Shown: positions 10,093 through 21,313 of the stretch, piece after piece
Numbering within the stretch: position 1 is the stretch's first letter
Layout: the number at the start of each line of letters is the position of its first letter
Source: Aculops lycopersici
Lineage: Eukaryota > Arthropoda > Arachnida > Trombidiformes > Eriophyidae
Assembly: GCA_015350385.1 (NCBI GenBank)
Contig: WNKI01000004.1
Span: forward strand, 1,648,859 to 1,712,858
Direction: 5' to 3'
DNA length: 64,000 nucleotides
Translations under genes and position numbers: made by a program
The notes under the pieces: generated by a model
Databases searched by the model: none
Seen by the model: only the letters and a program-made list of their open reading frames with translations
Told to the model about the DNA's origin: nothing

Positions 10093-13000
10093 TCTTGCCA
10101 ACGGAACCACATCAACAACAAAAGCAACAACCACGACCGCAACGCCAGCAGAGCCCTAGCAAACGAAGCCAGCGGCCAGGTCGGCGGGCGCCGAGCAAAC
10201 AGGCGGCCGCATCCTCGCCGGCAGCCAACTCGCACCGGGATCAACAGCAACAGCAACCGGCGGCTACGGCGCCGGTAGTTACGCAACAGCCACCACTGAC
10301 GTCTGGCCAAATCAAGCGACAAGTGGGCGGCTTCGGCGCCACCGAGGCCCAAATGGCCGCCAAATCGTCATCGTCGTCGCGCTCGCCGGCTAGCGATGGT
10401 GCTAATGGTAATAGCACAGTTGCTAGTAATGCAACTGATGTTAACGCAACAACTCGAGCCACTTGGGCATCGCCGACATTCACTGATGCAAGGGGCGATG
10501 GCAATACAGCTTCGGCATTAAGTAACAGTAAGCGGCCTTCGAGCAGGCAGAGCCAGCAAGCTGGCAGCAGACGACAACACTCGAGTCAGCGAGCCAGTGG
10601 CGTCGGCGGCCGGGTTATTGGTGGTAGTAGTGGTGGTGATGGTGCTGGAGGGGCACAGGTGGCTACCAGTGCAACCGCTCCGCCGGTTAGCGTTATGGCC
10701 GGCGGCAGTCAAACCGAAAGTTACGCTCGACTAGCGGGCGGCGGTGGCGTCAGCGGCGGCGGCGAGGAGTCTCAGCAAAAGCAGCAATCTCAATCTCAGC
10801 GGACGACTTACTGCCAGGCGGCCACCGTGCAGCATCGGCATCAGCAGCAACTGCAACAGGTAGCTCAGGTAGCGCAGAAGACGGGTGAGCGACTTAGCGG
10901 CCAGCGCAAGGTAAGCGAGCAGTCGCGCGTTAGGCAGCAACCTGTTGAGTCCGCTTTAGTTGCCTCTAATGCTACCGCCTCTGCCTCAACCGTCGTCGCC
11001 GCCGCCACCACCACCTCTAAGCCTCGCGATGAGTCCACTAAGCCGGCCAGCGGCGAGCTTGGTAAGTCGGCCAGTCGCTCGGCCGTTGGAATGGATCACG
11101 AAGATAGAGCAACAACGGCAAGGGCGAAGGTAACAGCAACAGCAACAAGTGACTCAAGTGGCGGTCGCCCAGTGGACTCAATGGCAGCCACAGGCTCAAG
11201 AGCCACTGGAGTTAGCTCAGCAACAAGTGTGCCTTCTCCACCAACCAGACGCAACACTGGCGGCCGATCGCAGGTAACTGGCGCAGCGGCAAGTCCGTTG
11301 TTGTTGTTATCATCACAACAGCAACAACAACACAAACGACGCCAGCAGTTTAACTCGTCAAGCGGCGGCGGCGGCGGCAATGGCAGCGGCACTGGGATCC
11401 AAGTGGCAAAGGCCGCGGCTCCGCAACTAGATGGTGAGACAGCGCGAGAGACTGCAACAACAACAGAGACAGGGACAGAGACGAATGCGGCGGCCAATAG
11501 GAACACCAAGCTAGTTTCAGTCGCTGCTGGCAGCTCTGCGGCGTCAGCCGCTGCCGCTGCTGGTGTATCGTTAGCCGCTTCGCGAGCTAGCGAGCAACAA
11601 ATCCCAGTTTCAGTTGCCTCAGTTGCAATGGTAGCGCAAGCAACAACATCATCGCCGCCGTCGCCCATCGTCGGCTGCCCATCCACCAGCAGAATGGTTG
11701 CTGCTCCTGGCAAGGCGAATGTGGCGCAGAAGTGGCAAGCGAGCGGCTGTAGCACACAGCCGCCGCTTGTAATGGCAATGGCAAATGCCACCGCTGCTGC
11801 CGCCGACAATGGCAAAGTTAACGTTAATACAGGCGCCAATGGTGTTAGTGCAACAGCAGCAGCCACTACCACTGCTACCTCGAACAACGCAACGATCAAG
11901 ACCACTGGCAATGGAAATACAAGCGAAGGTAGCGCCAGTTGCAGTGGCGATCAAGCGAGTGATAATATCATTTTAGACGAGAATAATAATAACACCGCCT
12001 CCACCGCCGCCACTATCGTCGTTGTCGGTGCAAGGGATAGCAGCAAATCATCACTTGTTAATTATGATTGCAAATCAATTAATAATGGTAATAATAGCGA
12101 TGCTAATCAAGATGGAAGCAACCAATTGAACCAGATATCTTCTATCAGTTTTGTGAAAACTGAAAATGCTGGCCTTCGGAATATCAACAATAATAACATA
12201 CTCGAGCAGCAGCAGCAACAACAGCCAGCATCAATTGAATCACCGTCGTTGTCGGTGTCCACTCCCATCAATAATAACAATCGAAACAAACGTAATAACA
12301 TCAGGCATCAACAACAACAACAAAAGACCACTGCCGTAACCACGCTAGTAACGGATAATAATTATATTAGCAACACTACAACAAGAGGTTGTGGCAGTCC
12401 AATCTCGTCGTCTGCCCAATCGGTTGGTATTTTGTCGAGCGCCAGGCGGGACAGAAGCCGAGAACCAGGTCAAAAGGTCACCAGCTCTTCCAGCAAAATG
12501 ATTGGCAGTGTTATAAATAATAATACTACTAACTCTGGCCAACAAAAGAAAGTAGAATCTGAATCTTCTTCCCCATCCTCAAGGACTAGCAATGATGTTA
12601 ACAATAGCAGCAAATTGAATAATAATAATGTTGATAAAATTAGGCAATCACAACAGCAGCAAAGTAATAAGCAAGTTGAACCCAATGATAATAATAAGAC
12701 ATTTGCAACCAAGACAATCAGGACAAATAACACTATGAGCAATAGCAATATTGATGCTAAATCTACGTCAATGTCACTCGTATCTTCATCATCATCATCA
12801 ATATCAACATCATCATCGACAGAAAAGAATAATAATTCTTTCTCAAACATCGACACTAAAGATAACCCCAATAGGAATCAGCAATCTAGTTGTATTAACA
12901 ACAATATTAATTCATCATCACTTTCTACAAAAGCAAAGAAAGAAATTACAAATAATAACATTATTACCAGTACTGCCGCGTCGCAAACTAAACTATTAGC

Positions 13001-14813
13001 CGACGAGACAATAAATACAACGACAGCAACAACGATATCAAAGGACACTATCAAACCAACCTCTCAGACATCAATAAGTGATATTAGCGAAATTGATAAG
13101 AGTTTTGGAGTTGCGACGAGTAACATCATCATGACCAGTCCAATAGACAGCCACCAAGGTGGCGGTGGTGCCGCCAATAGCAGTAGCAGTACTAACAATA
13201 GTGGCACCAAGGGGATACAAATCTCTCAAACGGTAGCAGCAACCACATCGCCAACCACAAATGTTCAACAGTTGGAATCATCAAGACAACAACAACAACA
13301 ACAACCTAATCAAGGGCAAGAACTAGAACAATCGAAACAACAAGTGCCATTATCTTCTCAAAGTAACCAACAACCACAACCATCGCCTGCTTGCAATAGA
13401 TCTATCCTCATACTTAGAGAGATAGACTCCAGTGCCCAAGAGAGTTCAGTCAGAAACATATTCAATAGTGAGACATGTCCGGTTAAGCCTGTCCATTGTG
13501 AGTTTGCGCTCCACAACATGTGGTATGTGACCTTCAAGGACGACGAAGATGCCAAGAAAGCGCTAGCTTACATTAGAATCAACCAGGTTAAGTGGAATGG
13601 TGAGCAAATAATGGCTCGTATCAAGCCAAAGCCGGCCGTTCCCTCGGCATCAAATCAGCCACCACCACACGTTGTTGTGCCTCAATTGGTTAATCCCCAT
13701 ATGTCGAGATCGACTCAACCTCGCTCTCACCAACATCATCTCGAGAATAACAATACTTTAGCCGGTGGTGTTGCCGCCTCGCCCTCATCATCGTCGCCAG
13801 CAACAAGTGGCGGCGACACCTCTAGCGGGTCTCTAGGCTCATCGGCTGATAGTAAGAATGTCACTGCCACCTCCAATGTCATTATGGGATCAACTAGCAC
13901 CAGCACCGCAATTCATCGCAATAGTAGCAACCAGTCAACTACATCCTCGACCACCTCGTCCGGTTCTAATAACTCGTCAATCGCGCCAGCAATAGGACCA
14001 CCGCCAGAACCAAATCACCACTACCAATCCTATCAACACCATCCAAATCACCACAACCATCACCACAACCACCACCACCACCATCATCATCATCAAAGTC
14101 ATGCGCAATTTGCTCCCATCCATCAGCATCAGCACAACCAAATGATTCACCATCAGCAAGGTCACTTGAATCCAATGCAATCGCCTCAGCAGTACCATCA
14201 ACACCATGGCCAACATTATGGTTATTCGGCAGTCGCAACCTACGGTCCAAATGGGCCCGTGTTAAGCCAGTGGAATTATTACAATGCGCCACAATATGAC
14301 TTGAGTGAGATCTTCATCTACAATGGCCTGACTCCTTACCCTCAGTCCGTGAAGATGGGCGGAAGTGGAAATGGTGGTGCCACAAGTGTTGGCATTCCTG
14401 GCGCCAACTCAAAGCAACAACAGCAACCACCATCATCATCATCACAACAGCAGCAGCAACTTAATAACGAGCGTATCGGCGGGATATCAGGAGCTGCTCT
14501 ACTTGGCGGCAACGAGCCACCAATGGTTGCCTACCAGCCACAACCACAATCATATCATCACAATCATCATCAACAATCGTCGCAAATAGCTCCGACTCAT
14601 AGCCATCAGCCGCAAATCCAACAATCACTACCTGTTGTCTCATCCGGTCCAGGCCATTCTCAACAACTTCACCATAATTATCATCATGGTAATCAGAGTA
14701 ACGGAGTCAAGTCCTCTGGCCACCACAATCAAAGAAACACTAACTTGAAGAACAGCAAGGGGAGCAACAAGATCGGAGGAGCAGTAGGCAATAGTAATAT
14801 CAACAGCAAATAA
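10093..14813 (+). CDS. LARP4-like giant low-complexity protein, exon 2 with LARP4-type RRM
   Basis: This is a 1,572-aa open frame with no ATG at its left end; the frame opens after a stop at 10056 and the first in-frame ATG is 10353, which supports entry by splicing. Most of it is Ser/Ala/Thr/Gln/Asn-rich. The one clear domain is at about 13390-13630, an RRM-like fold matching the LARP4/4B pattern: RSILILREID, then CEFALHNMWYVTFKDDEDAKK, ending in IMARIKPK. In LARP4 proteins this RRM directly follows a La motif and together they bind poly(A) or A/U-rich mRNA to stabilise it. Here the RRM is preceded by polyglutamine, and no La motif is visible. A His-rich tract (about 14040-14100) and an aromatic segment (WNYYNAPQYDLSEIFIYNG) follow. 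A cytoplasmic mRNA-binding role is inferred. An acceptor-like TAG at about 13395 could also join the RRM to an unseen upstream exon. Confidence 0.75.
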
Positions 14814-14869
14814 ACGCGTTACTCGTAGCGCCTAATGCTGTTGCAAGATTTATCTAGATTATCTAATAC

Positions 14870-17800
14870 CTAAAGCATCAATTGTGTAATCTTTCTAAAC
14901 ATTGTTGTCGAGCAGGAAAATTTTGATATGTGTTCAAGTTTTTCTCTTATCTTAGGCAAGTATTCCTCTATCACGGGAGTTCGCATGTATCTAGTACAGC
15001 TAGTGACATACTTCACGAAGGCCACTTGTTGAAGTAGTAATAGCTCGTGTTGGGTGTACTCAGGCTCTGTGAGCATATTATGGTATCCTGTATTGAAATA
15101 GTCTAAGCTCTTGTATAAGTTTTCGAGAAGTTGCTCGAAAAACTTGTAAATATCGCAGTCCTTGCAAGTATGCGCTGCCTCGGAACTCCCGCTTCCGTTT
15201 AACAGTTGGGTTTTGGCATCGGTTGATTCGCGTCCCTTTTTACGCCACCCATAGTCGCCACAATCATTAGATGACAGCGACTTAACAACATTAAGTTCTC
15301 TCATAACTGACTCCGGGAGTTCGAGCATCTCAAATGGAATCTTGCCCTTGCTATATGGTCGGACAAGATACCTTTGCAAAGTTTCTAGAACTGCATAGAT
15401 GGTCGATACTCTGTCGGCATACGTGTTCAACCTGGTCTTGTCAAATAACTGATTTCTCTCTTGATTTAGATCACCAGTGAATGCACTTGAGTCGTTGACT
15501 AGAACTCCCATAATGAATTTGAAGTACTTTATGGTTGCCCATCTTGGCGGTGGATAAAATTCATCATCATCAGCTTGCACTTTCACCGCTACTTGTTGGA
15601 TCCTCTCACATACTTCGTCTACAACGTAATCGCCCGGCCGGTAGCCTATCCAAGGGTACTTGTAACGACCGTATATCTTGTCTGTGAGGTAGTTTATCAA
15701 GCTTCCAATCTTGGTGGAGTTTTGCGCAGCAAACTTACTAAAGTCAGGCAAATCCAACATGATCCTATGGCACACAGATCTAATTTGAGCATCCTCGTCT
15801 TGGGTCAGCTTAATTAAAGCGCTAAACAGGTAGTTAATGTGCTCCTCAAAATATTCCTGGAATGAATTCTTTTTAGTAGGATTGTGTTTAACAAATAAAA
15901 CAAGCAGCTCTTGTAGGACGATTGCGCAAGCAGTTCGAGTAGTTACATCTCGATCACCATTGGCCAGCTCGCAAACCATCTTGCAATAGGTGAGAGAGAA
16001 TCTAACTGGTATTGAAAAGTCAATACCACCGCCTGTGTGGCATGGAAGCGTTAGACCTGGAGGTAGGTCATCGTTGATCTTTTGAATGTATCTTTTGACG
16101 ATTTTGCTAGCAAACACTAGGCCGACGCATTTAACATCACAATCGGGCAAAGCCTCAAGGAATACGTTCATTCTCCACATGCTGACCTTGAACTGAGTTA
16201 TATCGGCAATATCATAACCAAGAGCAAATGATTCCACCGCACGGGGAGTATTTGATCCTTGAACTGTCCGATTTTCAACTTTCAGTTCGTCCATCTCCCC
16301 TTCTTCACACGCGAATGGAAGCATCTCGTATACGGCAAATTTTGTCTTCCACATGTGCCTGGCAAGTCGACGACGGCGGCAAAACCTCAACCACTTGTCG
16401 CGCTCAGAATCATTATCTACCTTCAACTTAAGCTTGTCATATGGTGTCATAAAATTAGCTGTGAGATCCATGTCAAGTCTGTCTAACAAGAGCGCCTGTT
16501 TTTTGTTGTTTGCATAAGTGGCTTGCTCCGTTGGCTTCTGGCCTATCACCTGTCTCATGAGCCTTATTAACGAACCTTGAAAACTTTTGCTCACGTAACG
16601 ATTCGATGGGCGTGAGATAAGATCTGGTAATAAGTTAAGCAACTTGTTGAGCCCCTCGATTCTATCCAATTCCCTTCGCATAGCTTGTGGCTCTTGTAAG
16701 CTGTACTCATCATAGAAAGCTCCCATGAGAATAAGCGTTATGGATTTGAATAAAAGTGTCTCATAATGTGGCTCCATAGCAAGTGGTGTAGGTGGTGTAG
16801 CAGCAATATCATTAGTCGCGCATTCAGGAGCAACAGCAGTAGCAGTAGTGGCAGTAATCGCAATAGCAGCAGTGCTTTCAGTGACAAACTCTACGCACCA
16901 TCTGAGAACTTCCGTAAGCCAATCAACGTCACCTGGTTGCTTCAACAAGAGACTCTCGACAATGTCAAGCGCTGCTGCCTTAATTATGTTTGTTACTACA
17001 GACTTAAGGTCACTCTTAACTATATAGTTGACCGTTTCCTTGCCAAGTTTCTCAACTTTTCCCTGCAATGCTAATGGAATTGTTGCGCAGTCGATCCAAT
17101 GCCTCAACATTGATAGTGCTCCATGGAGTCTGTTTCTATCAGTATCTTCAGTCGCATGAAGTGTTATGCCTGCCATCGTATCTACAATTGCTTGATCAAT
17201 AGCTTTCGGATTTTCAGTCTTCTTATCCATGCAAAAGCTTTCAAGTCTCACAGCCAATTTGGCAGCTATTCCTCGTAGCTTAAAATCATGACAGGTGAAG
17301 GCTAATTCAATAGTTGGTTCAACAAATGGTCGAATGATCTTGTCGTGGCTGTAATCCTCGCTTGGTTCAATACTTGGAACTAACCGGAAGAGTATGATAA
17401 ATATGGAGTGGACCGAGGCGAGATATTTTTTGTTCTCTAAACCATCTTTTAAATGGTCAAGCATCTTGGCATGCAAACCTGGACATGAGATGAAAAATCT
17501 CTCAAACGACAGTTGATTGCGACGATGAATATCATCGCTCAATCGATTGATTCCAAAAGTCCTATCGACTGCAGCCTTCAATAGCATACTGGCACAGTTC
17601 CTTATGGGAAACGAATCCGATTTGAACGAATCTAAGGCCACATTAAATATTGGACCAACATAGGTTAACATCTTTTCGCCTAGATAACTTTCCTTAGTTA
17701 AGGCCTTCAAGATATTCAAACAGTGTATCTTTTGGAACTCCTCAGAATCGGGACTCTCGAGTACTTCTAATAGACACTTCATAACCATTCGAAGGGTCTT

Positions 17801-19804
17801 GGAATCATGTTCGTGCTCAGAGTTCAATATGGCTTGAACGATGAACGGAAGTCCGGCCGATCTTCGGGTGACGTAAGCCTTCAGACGATCTGCTCGATGC
17901 TCATCCAGCGCATCGTTCCGGAAGTCGTTCATGATTTCTTCCAATAGATCGACCAAAACTTTTCTGTATACTTCGTCCTGCCATATGTGCTGAGTCACCA
18001 TTAGGAAACCATTGTAAGCTTGCTCAAATGCACCTCTATGTCTGAGATTTCTTAGATAATGATCAAAAAACTTGATTATAGATAATATGTCATCTGGTTG
18101 GAGTATGGGATCCGCTTCAGGGTTACTTACGAACTTGCTCTTCTTTTGGTTCGTCTTCCTAGGCCACCAAAACCTGACACAAATAGCACCTAGGGACAAT
18201 GAACATTCTTTGATTGTTTTCCAGCCAGAGATTAGGAGCATCTGAGATGATATGGTATTAACTTCTTCACTTGAGACATTTACCGAAACCTTTAGAGTAT
18301 CAGCAAGAGCGTCCACAGACATCGGCTTCAGATCCATGGGTAGATGTCCGATGGTTTCTGGATTTAAATTGCATACAACTGAGGATACAGCCTGACATGC
18401 CTCGATAGACAGAGAGACAACTTTTTTGGCTAGACTAGACCATTCGATGCGATTTTGATCAAAGTTCTCCACCTCCAAGTCATTCAGCAAGGCTCGAATG
18501 CAAGTTAATTTGGGATAAATGGGTCGTTTGCTTAATGCATCGACAAAGTTTTCTTTAGTATCTTTGATGTTAAGCTCGACCATTTGAGTCAGGTTGCAAA
18601 TCTTTTGATGTAGTAACTCGTTCTTCGACAACTTGTTGTCCTGTTGCTTCAAACGCAAGCCGATTATTAATCGGTATACGTATTGACAGGTTAGCGAGTG
18701 AGCGGGATTGATGCTTGCAATAAGTCCACTAGCGATATCTTCAAAAGACTTAATGTTGTCTTCGTTGATAAACTGCTCATTGAAGGGTAGCGATAACATC
18801 AACTCTAAAGCTGTGGCCTTATTTTCCTCGAATGAATCATTCAGGCAACTTAGCAAAGAGTCGTAACAGCGACGGTCCTTGAACAGGCTCATTATTGGGA
18901 GGTACGGATTAGTGTAGGTAATGTGCGCGATGACAAGCTTCAAAGTGGATATGGTTATTCTAAAGCTACCAAAGTAGGCATTACAGTAGATATTATCGAA
19001 ACTGAATGAGACGAGCCATGTTACAAATTTGGCATAACTGACACGATATTGATCCGCCACTTCCTCTCCAAGAGTTCTTCTATCACGCATTATAACACGT
19101 AGACTCTCTTTTAGTCTGAATAGGAACTTTCCAGTTTCAGATAGGAAAATCTGTCTCAATGCTGGCTCTTGCAAACTCAGTGCGCTCTCGTAAAGTGTCT
19201 CGTATAGCCTGAACTCACGATCAGTTATTGGCTTGGTTGTGCTACGACAAGCAAGCACTAGATTGAGAGTATCGATCTTTGTTCTATCATCACCGAGATT
19301 CGCCGCTTTTATACATATTTCGTAAATTTCATCTGCCGATATGGTTGTGGCTCGACTCTTTTGTTGCTCTTCAGCTTGTCTTATGGCCTTGATTGCAATT
19401 ACTTGGAGTCGCAACACATCACAATCGTCTTTGAAGTATATTGACCAGGTAGGTGTCTTCTCAACGATTTCTTCGAATAGGTCGATCACAAACTTGGGAC
19501 GCTCTTTGGACAGTCTAGTCAATGCCTTACTAAGAAACATTTTGCCAGCGTATTGCATCGGATTGACGGTTATGGACTTAATAAGTTCTCCCTTCAATGA
19601 TCCAATAAGGGAGACGTCTCCGCAATCGGAAATCAGTATGATTGAGCTGACAATTCCATTGTAGGCATCCCGTTTCTCGTTAAGTGCTGCTAATATCTTG
19701 TCTACTATAAATGTTCTCTGAGAATCCTGATTAGTCTCGAGCAATTTTGCAACATCGCTTTGGCTTATGGGTGCCGTTTGATCTTCTTTACCTTCCAGCA
19801 CCAT
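14870..19804 (-). CDS. THADA: THADA homologue (Trm732-like, DUF2428)
   Basis: The protein has 1,644 aa from the ATG at 19804. The frame stays open to 19963, but the added segment is Tyr/Ile-rich and looks like 5' UTR. The protein is alpha-helical throughout. The DUF2428 core is recognisable: TRRSAGLPFIVQAI, then CLNILKALTKESYLGEKML, then FPIRNCASMLLKAAVDRTFG. Yeast Trm732 partners the methyltransferase Trm7 for 2'-O-methylation at tRNA position 32, and fly THADA also binds the SERCA calcium pump, so either role is possible. A short Ala/Thr-rich insertion sits at about residues 1003-1022 (+ strand near 16800). The long reading frame has no intron. It is convergent with the LARP4-like gene, with only 56 bp between stop codons, so their 3' UTRs probably overlap. 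Confidence 0.9.
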   Translation of the reverse strand: MVLEGKEDQTAPISQSDVAKLLETNQDSQRTFIVDKILAALNEKRDAYNGIVSSIILISDCGDVSLIGSLKGELIKSITVNPMQYAGKMFLSKALTRLSKERPKFVIDLFEEIVEKTPTWSIYFKDDCDVLRLQVIAIKAIRQAEEQQKSRATTISADEIYEICIKAANLGDDRTKIDTLNLVLACRSTTKPITDREFRLYETLYESALSLQEPALRQIFLSETGKFLFRLKESLRVIMRDRRTLGEEVADQYRVSYAKFVTWLVSFSFDNIYCNAYFGSFRITISTLKLVIAHITYTNPYLPIMSLFKDRRCYDSLLSCLNDSFEENKATALELMLSLPFNEQFINEDNIKSFEDIASGLIASINPAHSLTCQYVYRLIIGLRLKQQDNKLSKNELLHQKICNLTQMVELNIKDTKENFVDALSKRPIYPKLTCIRALLNDLEVENFDQNRIEWSSLAKKVVSLSIEACQAVSSVVCNLNPETIGHLPMDLKPMSVDALADTLKVSVNVSSEEVNTISSQMLLISGWKTIKECSLSLGAICVRFWWPRKTNQKKSKFVSNPEADPILQPDDILSIIKFFDHYLRNLRHRGAFEQAYNGFLMVTQHIWQDEVYRKVLVDLLEEIMNDFRNDALDEHRADRLKAYVTRRSAGLPFIVQAILNSEHEHDSKTLRMVMKCLLEVLESPDSEEFQKIHCLNILKALTKESYLGEKMLTYVGPIFNVALDSFKSDSFPIRNCASMLLKAAVDRTFGINRLSDDIHRRNQLSFERFFISCPGLHAKMLDHLKDGLENKKYLASVHSIFIILFRLVPSIEPSEDYSHDKIIRPFVEPTIELAFTCHDFKLRGIAAKLAVRLESFCMDKKTENPKAIDQAIVDTMAGITLHATEDTDRNRLHGALSMLRHWIDCATIPLALQGKVEKLGKETVNYIVKSDLKSVVTNIIKAAALDIVESLLLKQPGDVDWLTEVLRWCVEFVTESTAAIAITATTATAVAPECATNDIAATPPTPLAMEPHYETLLFKSITLILMGAFYDEYSLQEPQAMRRELDRIEGLNKLLNLLPDLISRPSNRYVSKSFQGSLIRLMRQVIGQKPTEQATYANNKKQALLLDRLDMDLTANFMTPYDKLKLKVDNDSERDKWLRFCRRRRLARHMWKTKFAVYEMLPFACEEGEMDELKVENRTVQGSNTPRAVESFALGYDIADITQFKVSMWRMNVFLEALPDCDVKCVGLVFASKIVKRYIQKINDDLPPGLTLPCHTGGGIDFSIPVRFSLTYCKMVCELANGDRDVTTRTACAIVLQELLVLFVKHNPTKKNSFQEYFEEHINYLFSALIKLTQDEDAQIRSVCHRIMLDLPDFSKFAAQNSTKIGSLINYLTDKIYGRYKYPWIGYRPGDYVVDEVCERIQQVAVKVQADDDEFYPPPRWATIKYFKFIMGVLVNDSSAFTGDLNQERNQLFDKTRLNTYADRVSTIYAVLETLQRYLVRPYSKGKIPFEMLELPESVMRELNVVKSLSSNDCGDYGWRKKGRESTDAKTQLLNGSGSSEAAHTCKDCDIYKFFEQLLENLYKSLDYFNTGYHNMLTEPEYTQHELLLLQQVAFVKYVTSCTRYMRTPVIEEYLPKIREKLEHISKFSCSTTMFRKITQLML

Positions 19805-20311
19805 GATGAATATTGATGGAATGATATAGTGTGATGAATAGTAGTACCAATAGGCATAAATGTATTGTTTTATTTCGGAGCTGATGTTTGTTATATGTAG
19901 TTGTAAAGTTCTGGTTTGCGATTCATGTTCAGATTCAAAAATCAATTGAATCTGATTATGCATCGCTAGTCAACGCTTTGCAAAACGGAACGCACACAGA
20001 AACACGTGGGCTCATTTTTGTTTTTGTTTTGAGAGCTTGGTGTTCTCGCATAGGCTCAGGAGTTACCGGTACAGAAGTTCTGATATCCATCTCCATCTTT
20101 TCCAACGTAACTATTACTATAATGTGAATCATGGATCGAAATTTCTCACGGCCTATCGATCCCATTTCCATATCTCATCGAAGAATAATGAAGATGTAAA
20201 GAGCTAACAAGAGGCTCAAGCATTTAAAATCATATACTGATCCTGCTCTTGAGCATCGATTCAAACAATTTGCAAGATTTTCAATTCCACTGAGCCTCTA
20301 GTTCATGTAAA
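19805..20311. other. Divergent promoter region between THADA and PPIL4
   Basis: This 507-bp interval lies between two start codons facing away from each other, so it should hold both promoters and 5' UTRs. No conserved ORF, TATA box or RNA gene is evident. Confidence 0.5.
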
Positions 20312-21313
20312 ATGTCGGTTATCATTGAGACGAGTATCGGTGACTTAACTGTTGATCTATACCACAAATCTAGACCAAAAGCATCATATAACTTTCTCAA
20401 ACTTTGCAAAGCAAAATACTACAATAACAGTCTCGTATTCGAGATAAAGAAAAATTATGCCGCAAGATTTGGCGACCCAACCAACAGCGGATCTGGAGGT
20501 GAATCAATATATTACTTCGACAAGTCGACGAAGAAAAAGTACTTTAGTGTTGAAAATGTACCAGTCATCAAGCATAATAGGAAGGGTCTGATCTCAATGA
20601 TAAACAACGGCCAAGATAAACATGGATCTCAATTCTTAATTACCCTAAGGGACGATGTCACCTATCTCGACGAGCAGGGTCATACTGTTTTTGGTGAAGT
20701 TGTAGAGGGACAAGAGGTTCTCGAGGAACTAAATAAGATTCTAGTTGATAAGGAAGACTGTCCGTATCGTGACACTTGCATAACACATACTGTGATCATC
20801 GAAGATCCCTTCACAGATCCTGAGTTTGCGAAGTCATTGTTTCGACAGAGATCACCTGACATTCCGGATTATCTGATTGGTAGCAGGAGAGTTGGCATTT
20901 ATGATGATCTAGATGCTGACGAGGGCAAAACTGCCGAGGAGCTCGAAGCTGAGGCTGAGGAGAAGGACGCCAAACAAAGAGCCATTGTGCTCGAGATGCT
21001 CGGTGACTTGCCCAGTGCCGATGCTAGACCACCTGAGAACGTTCTTTTCATTTGCAAATTGAACCCTATTACAGAGGAGGAAGACCTCGAGCGAATTTTC
21101 TCTCGCTTTGGTAAGATCCACTCAGTGAAGATTGTTCGCGATCCCAAGACCAACCAATCTCTTCAGTATGGCTTCATTGACTTTGACCAGAGAGAAAGTT
21201 GCGAGAAGGCTTACCTAAAGATGGATAACGTTCTACTCGACGACCGGAGGATCCACGTAGACTTCAGTCAATCTGTAAGACACCCATTCCACAAGAGACA
21301 AAAGGCAAGGTAG
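20312..21313 (+). CDS. PPIL4: PPIL4-type cyclophilin with RRM
   Basis: The protein has 333 aa. Residues 1-166 are a cyclophilin domain (MSVIIETSIGDLTVDLYH, HGSQFLIT, GHTVFGEVVEGQEVLEELN) and residues about 244-320 an RRM ([40 protein letters not shown]). This order is diagnostic of PPIL4, a nuclear, probably splicing-linked protein. The active-site segment is poor: aligned to cyclophilin A, Arg55, Phe60 and Gln63 fall on Glu, Tyr and Arg (segment KKNYAARFGDPT), while the GHTVFG His is kept, so isomerase activity is doubtful. The basic C-terminal tail of the vertebrate protein is missing, so the chain is much shorter. Its last 143 bp and 3' flank are repeated 2,672 bp downstream. Confidence 0.92.
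   Translation: MSVIIETSIGDLTVDLYHKSRPKASYNFLKLCKAKYYNNSLVFEIKKNYAARFGDPTNSGSGGESIYYFDKSTKKKYFSVENVPVIKHNRKGLISMINNGQDKHGSQFLITLRDDVTYLDEQGHTVFGEVVEGQEVLEELNKILVDKEDCPYRDTCITHTVIIEDPFTDPEFAKSLFRQRSPDIPDYLIGSRRVGIYDDLDADEGKTAEELEAEAEEKDAKQRAIVLEMLGDLPSADARPPENVLFICKLNPITEEEDLERIFSRFGKIHSVKIVRDPKTNQSLQYGFIDFDQRESCEKAYLKMDNVLLDDRRIHVDFSQSVRHPFHKRQKAR

Noticed and set aside
11096..11911. 271-codon minus frame inside the LARP4-like exon
   Set aside because: It is antisense of Ala/Gly/Ser codon repeats, with no family resemblance.
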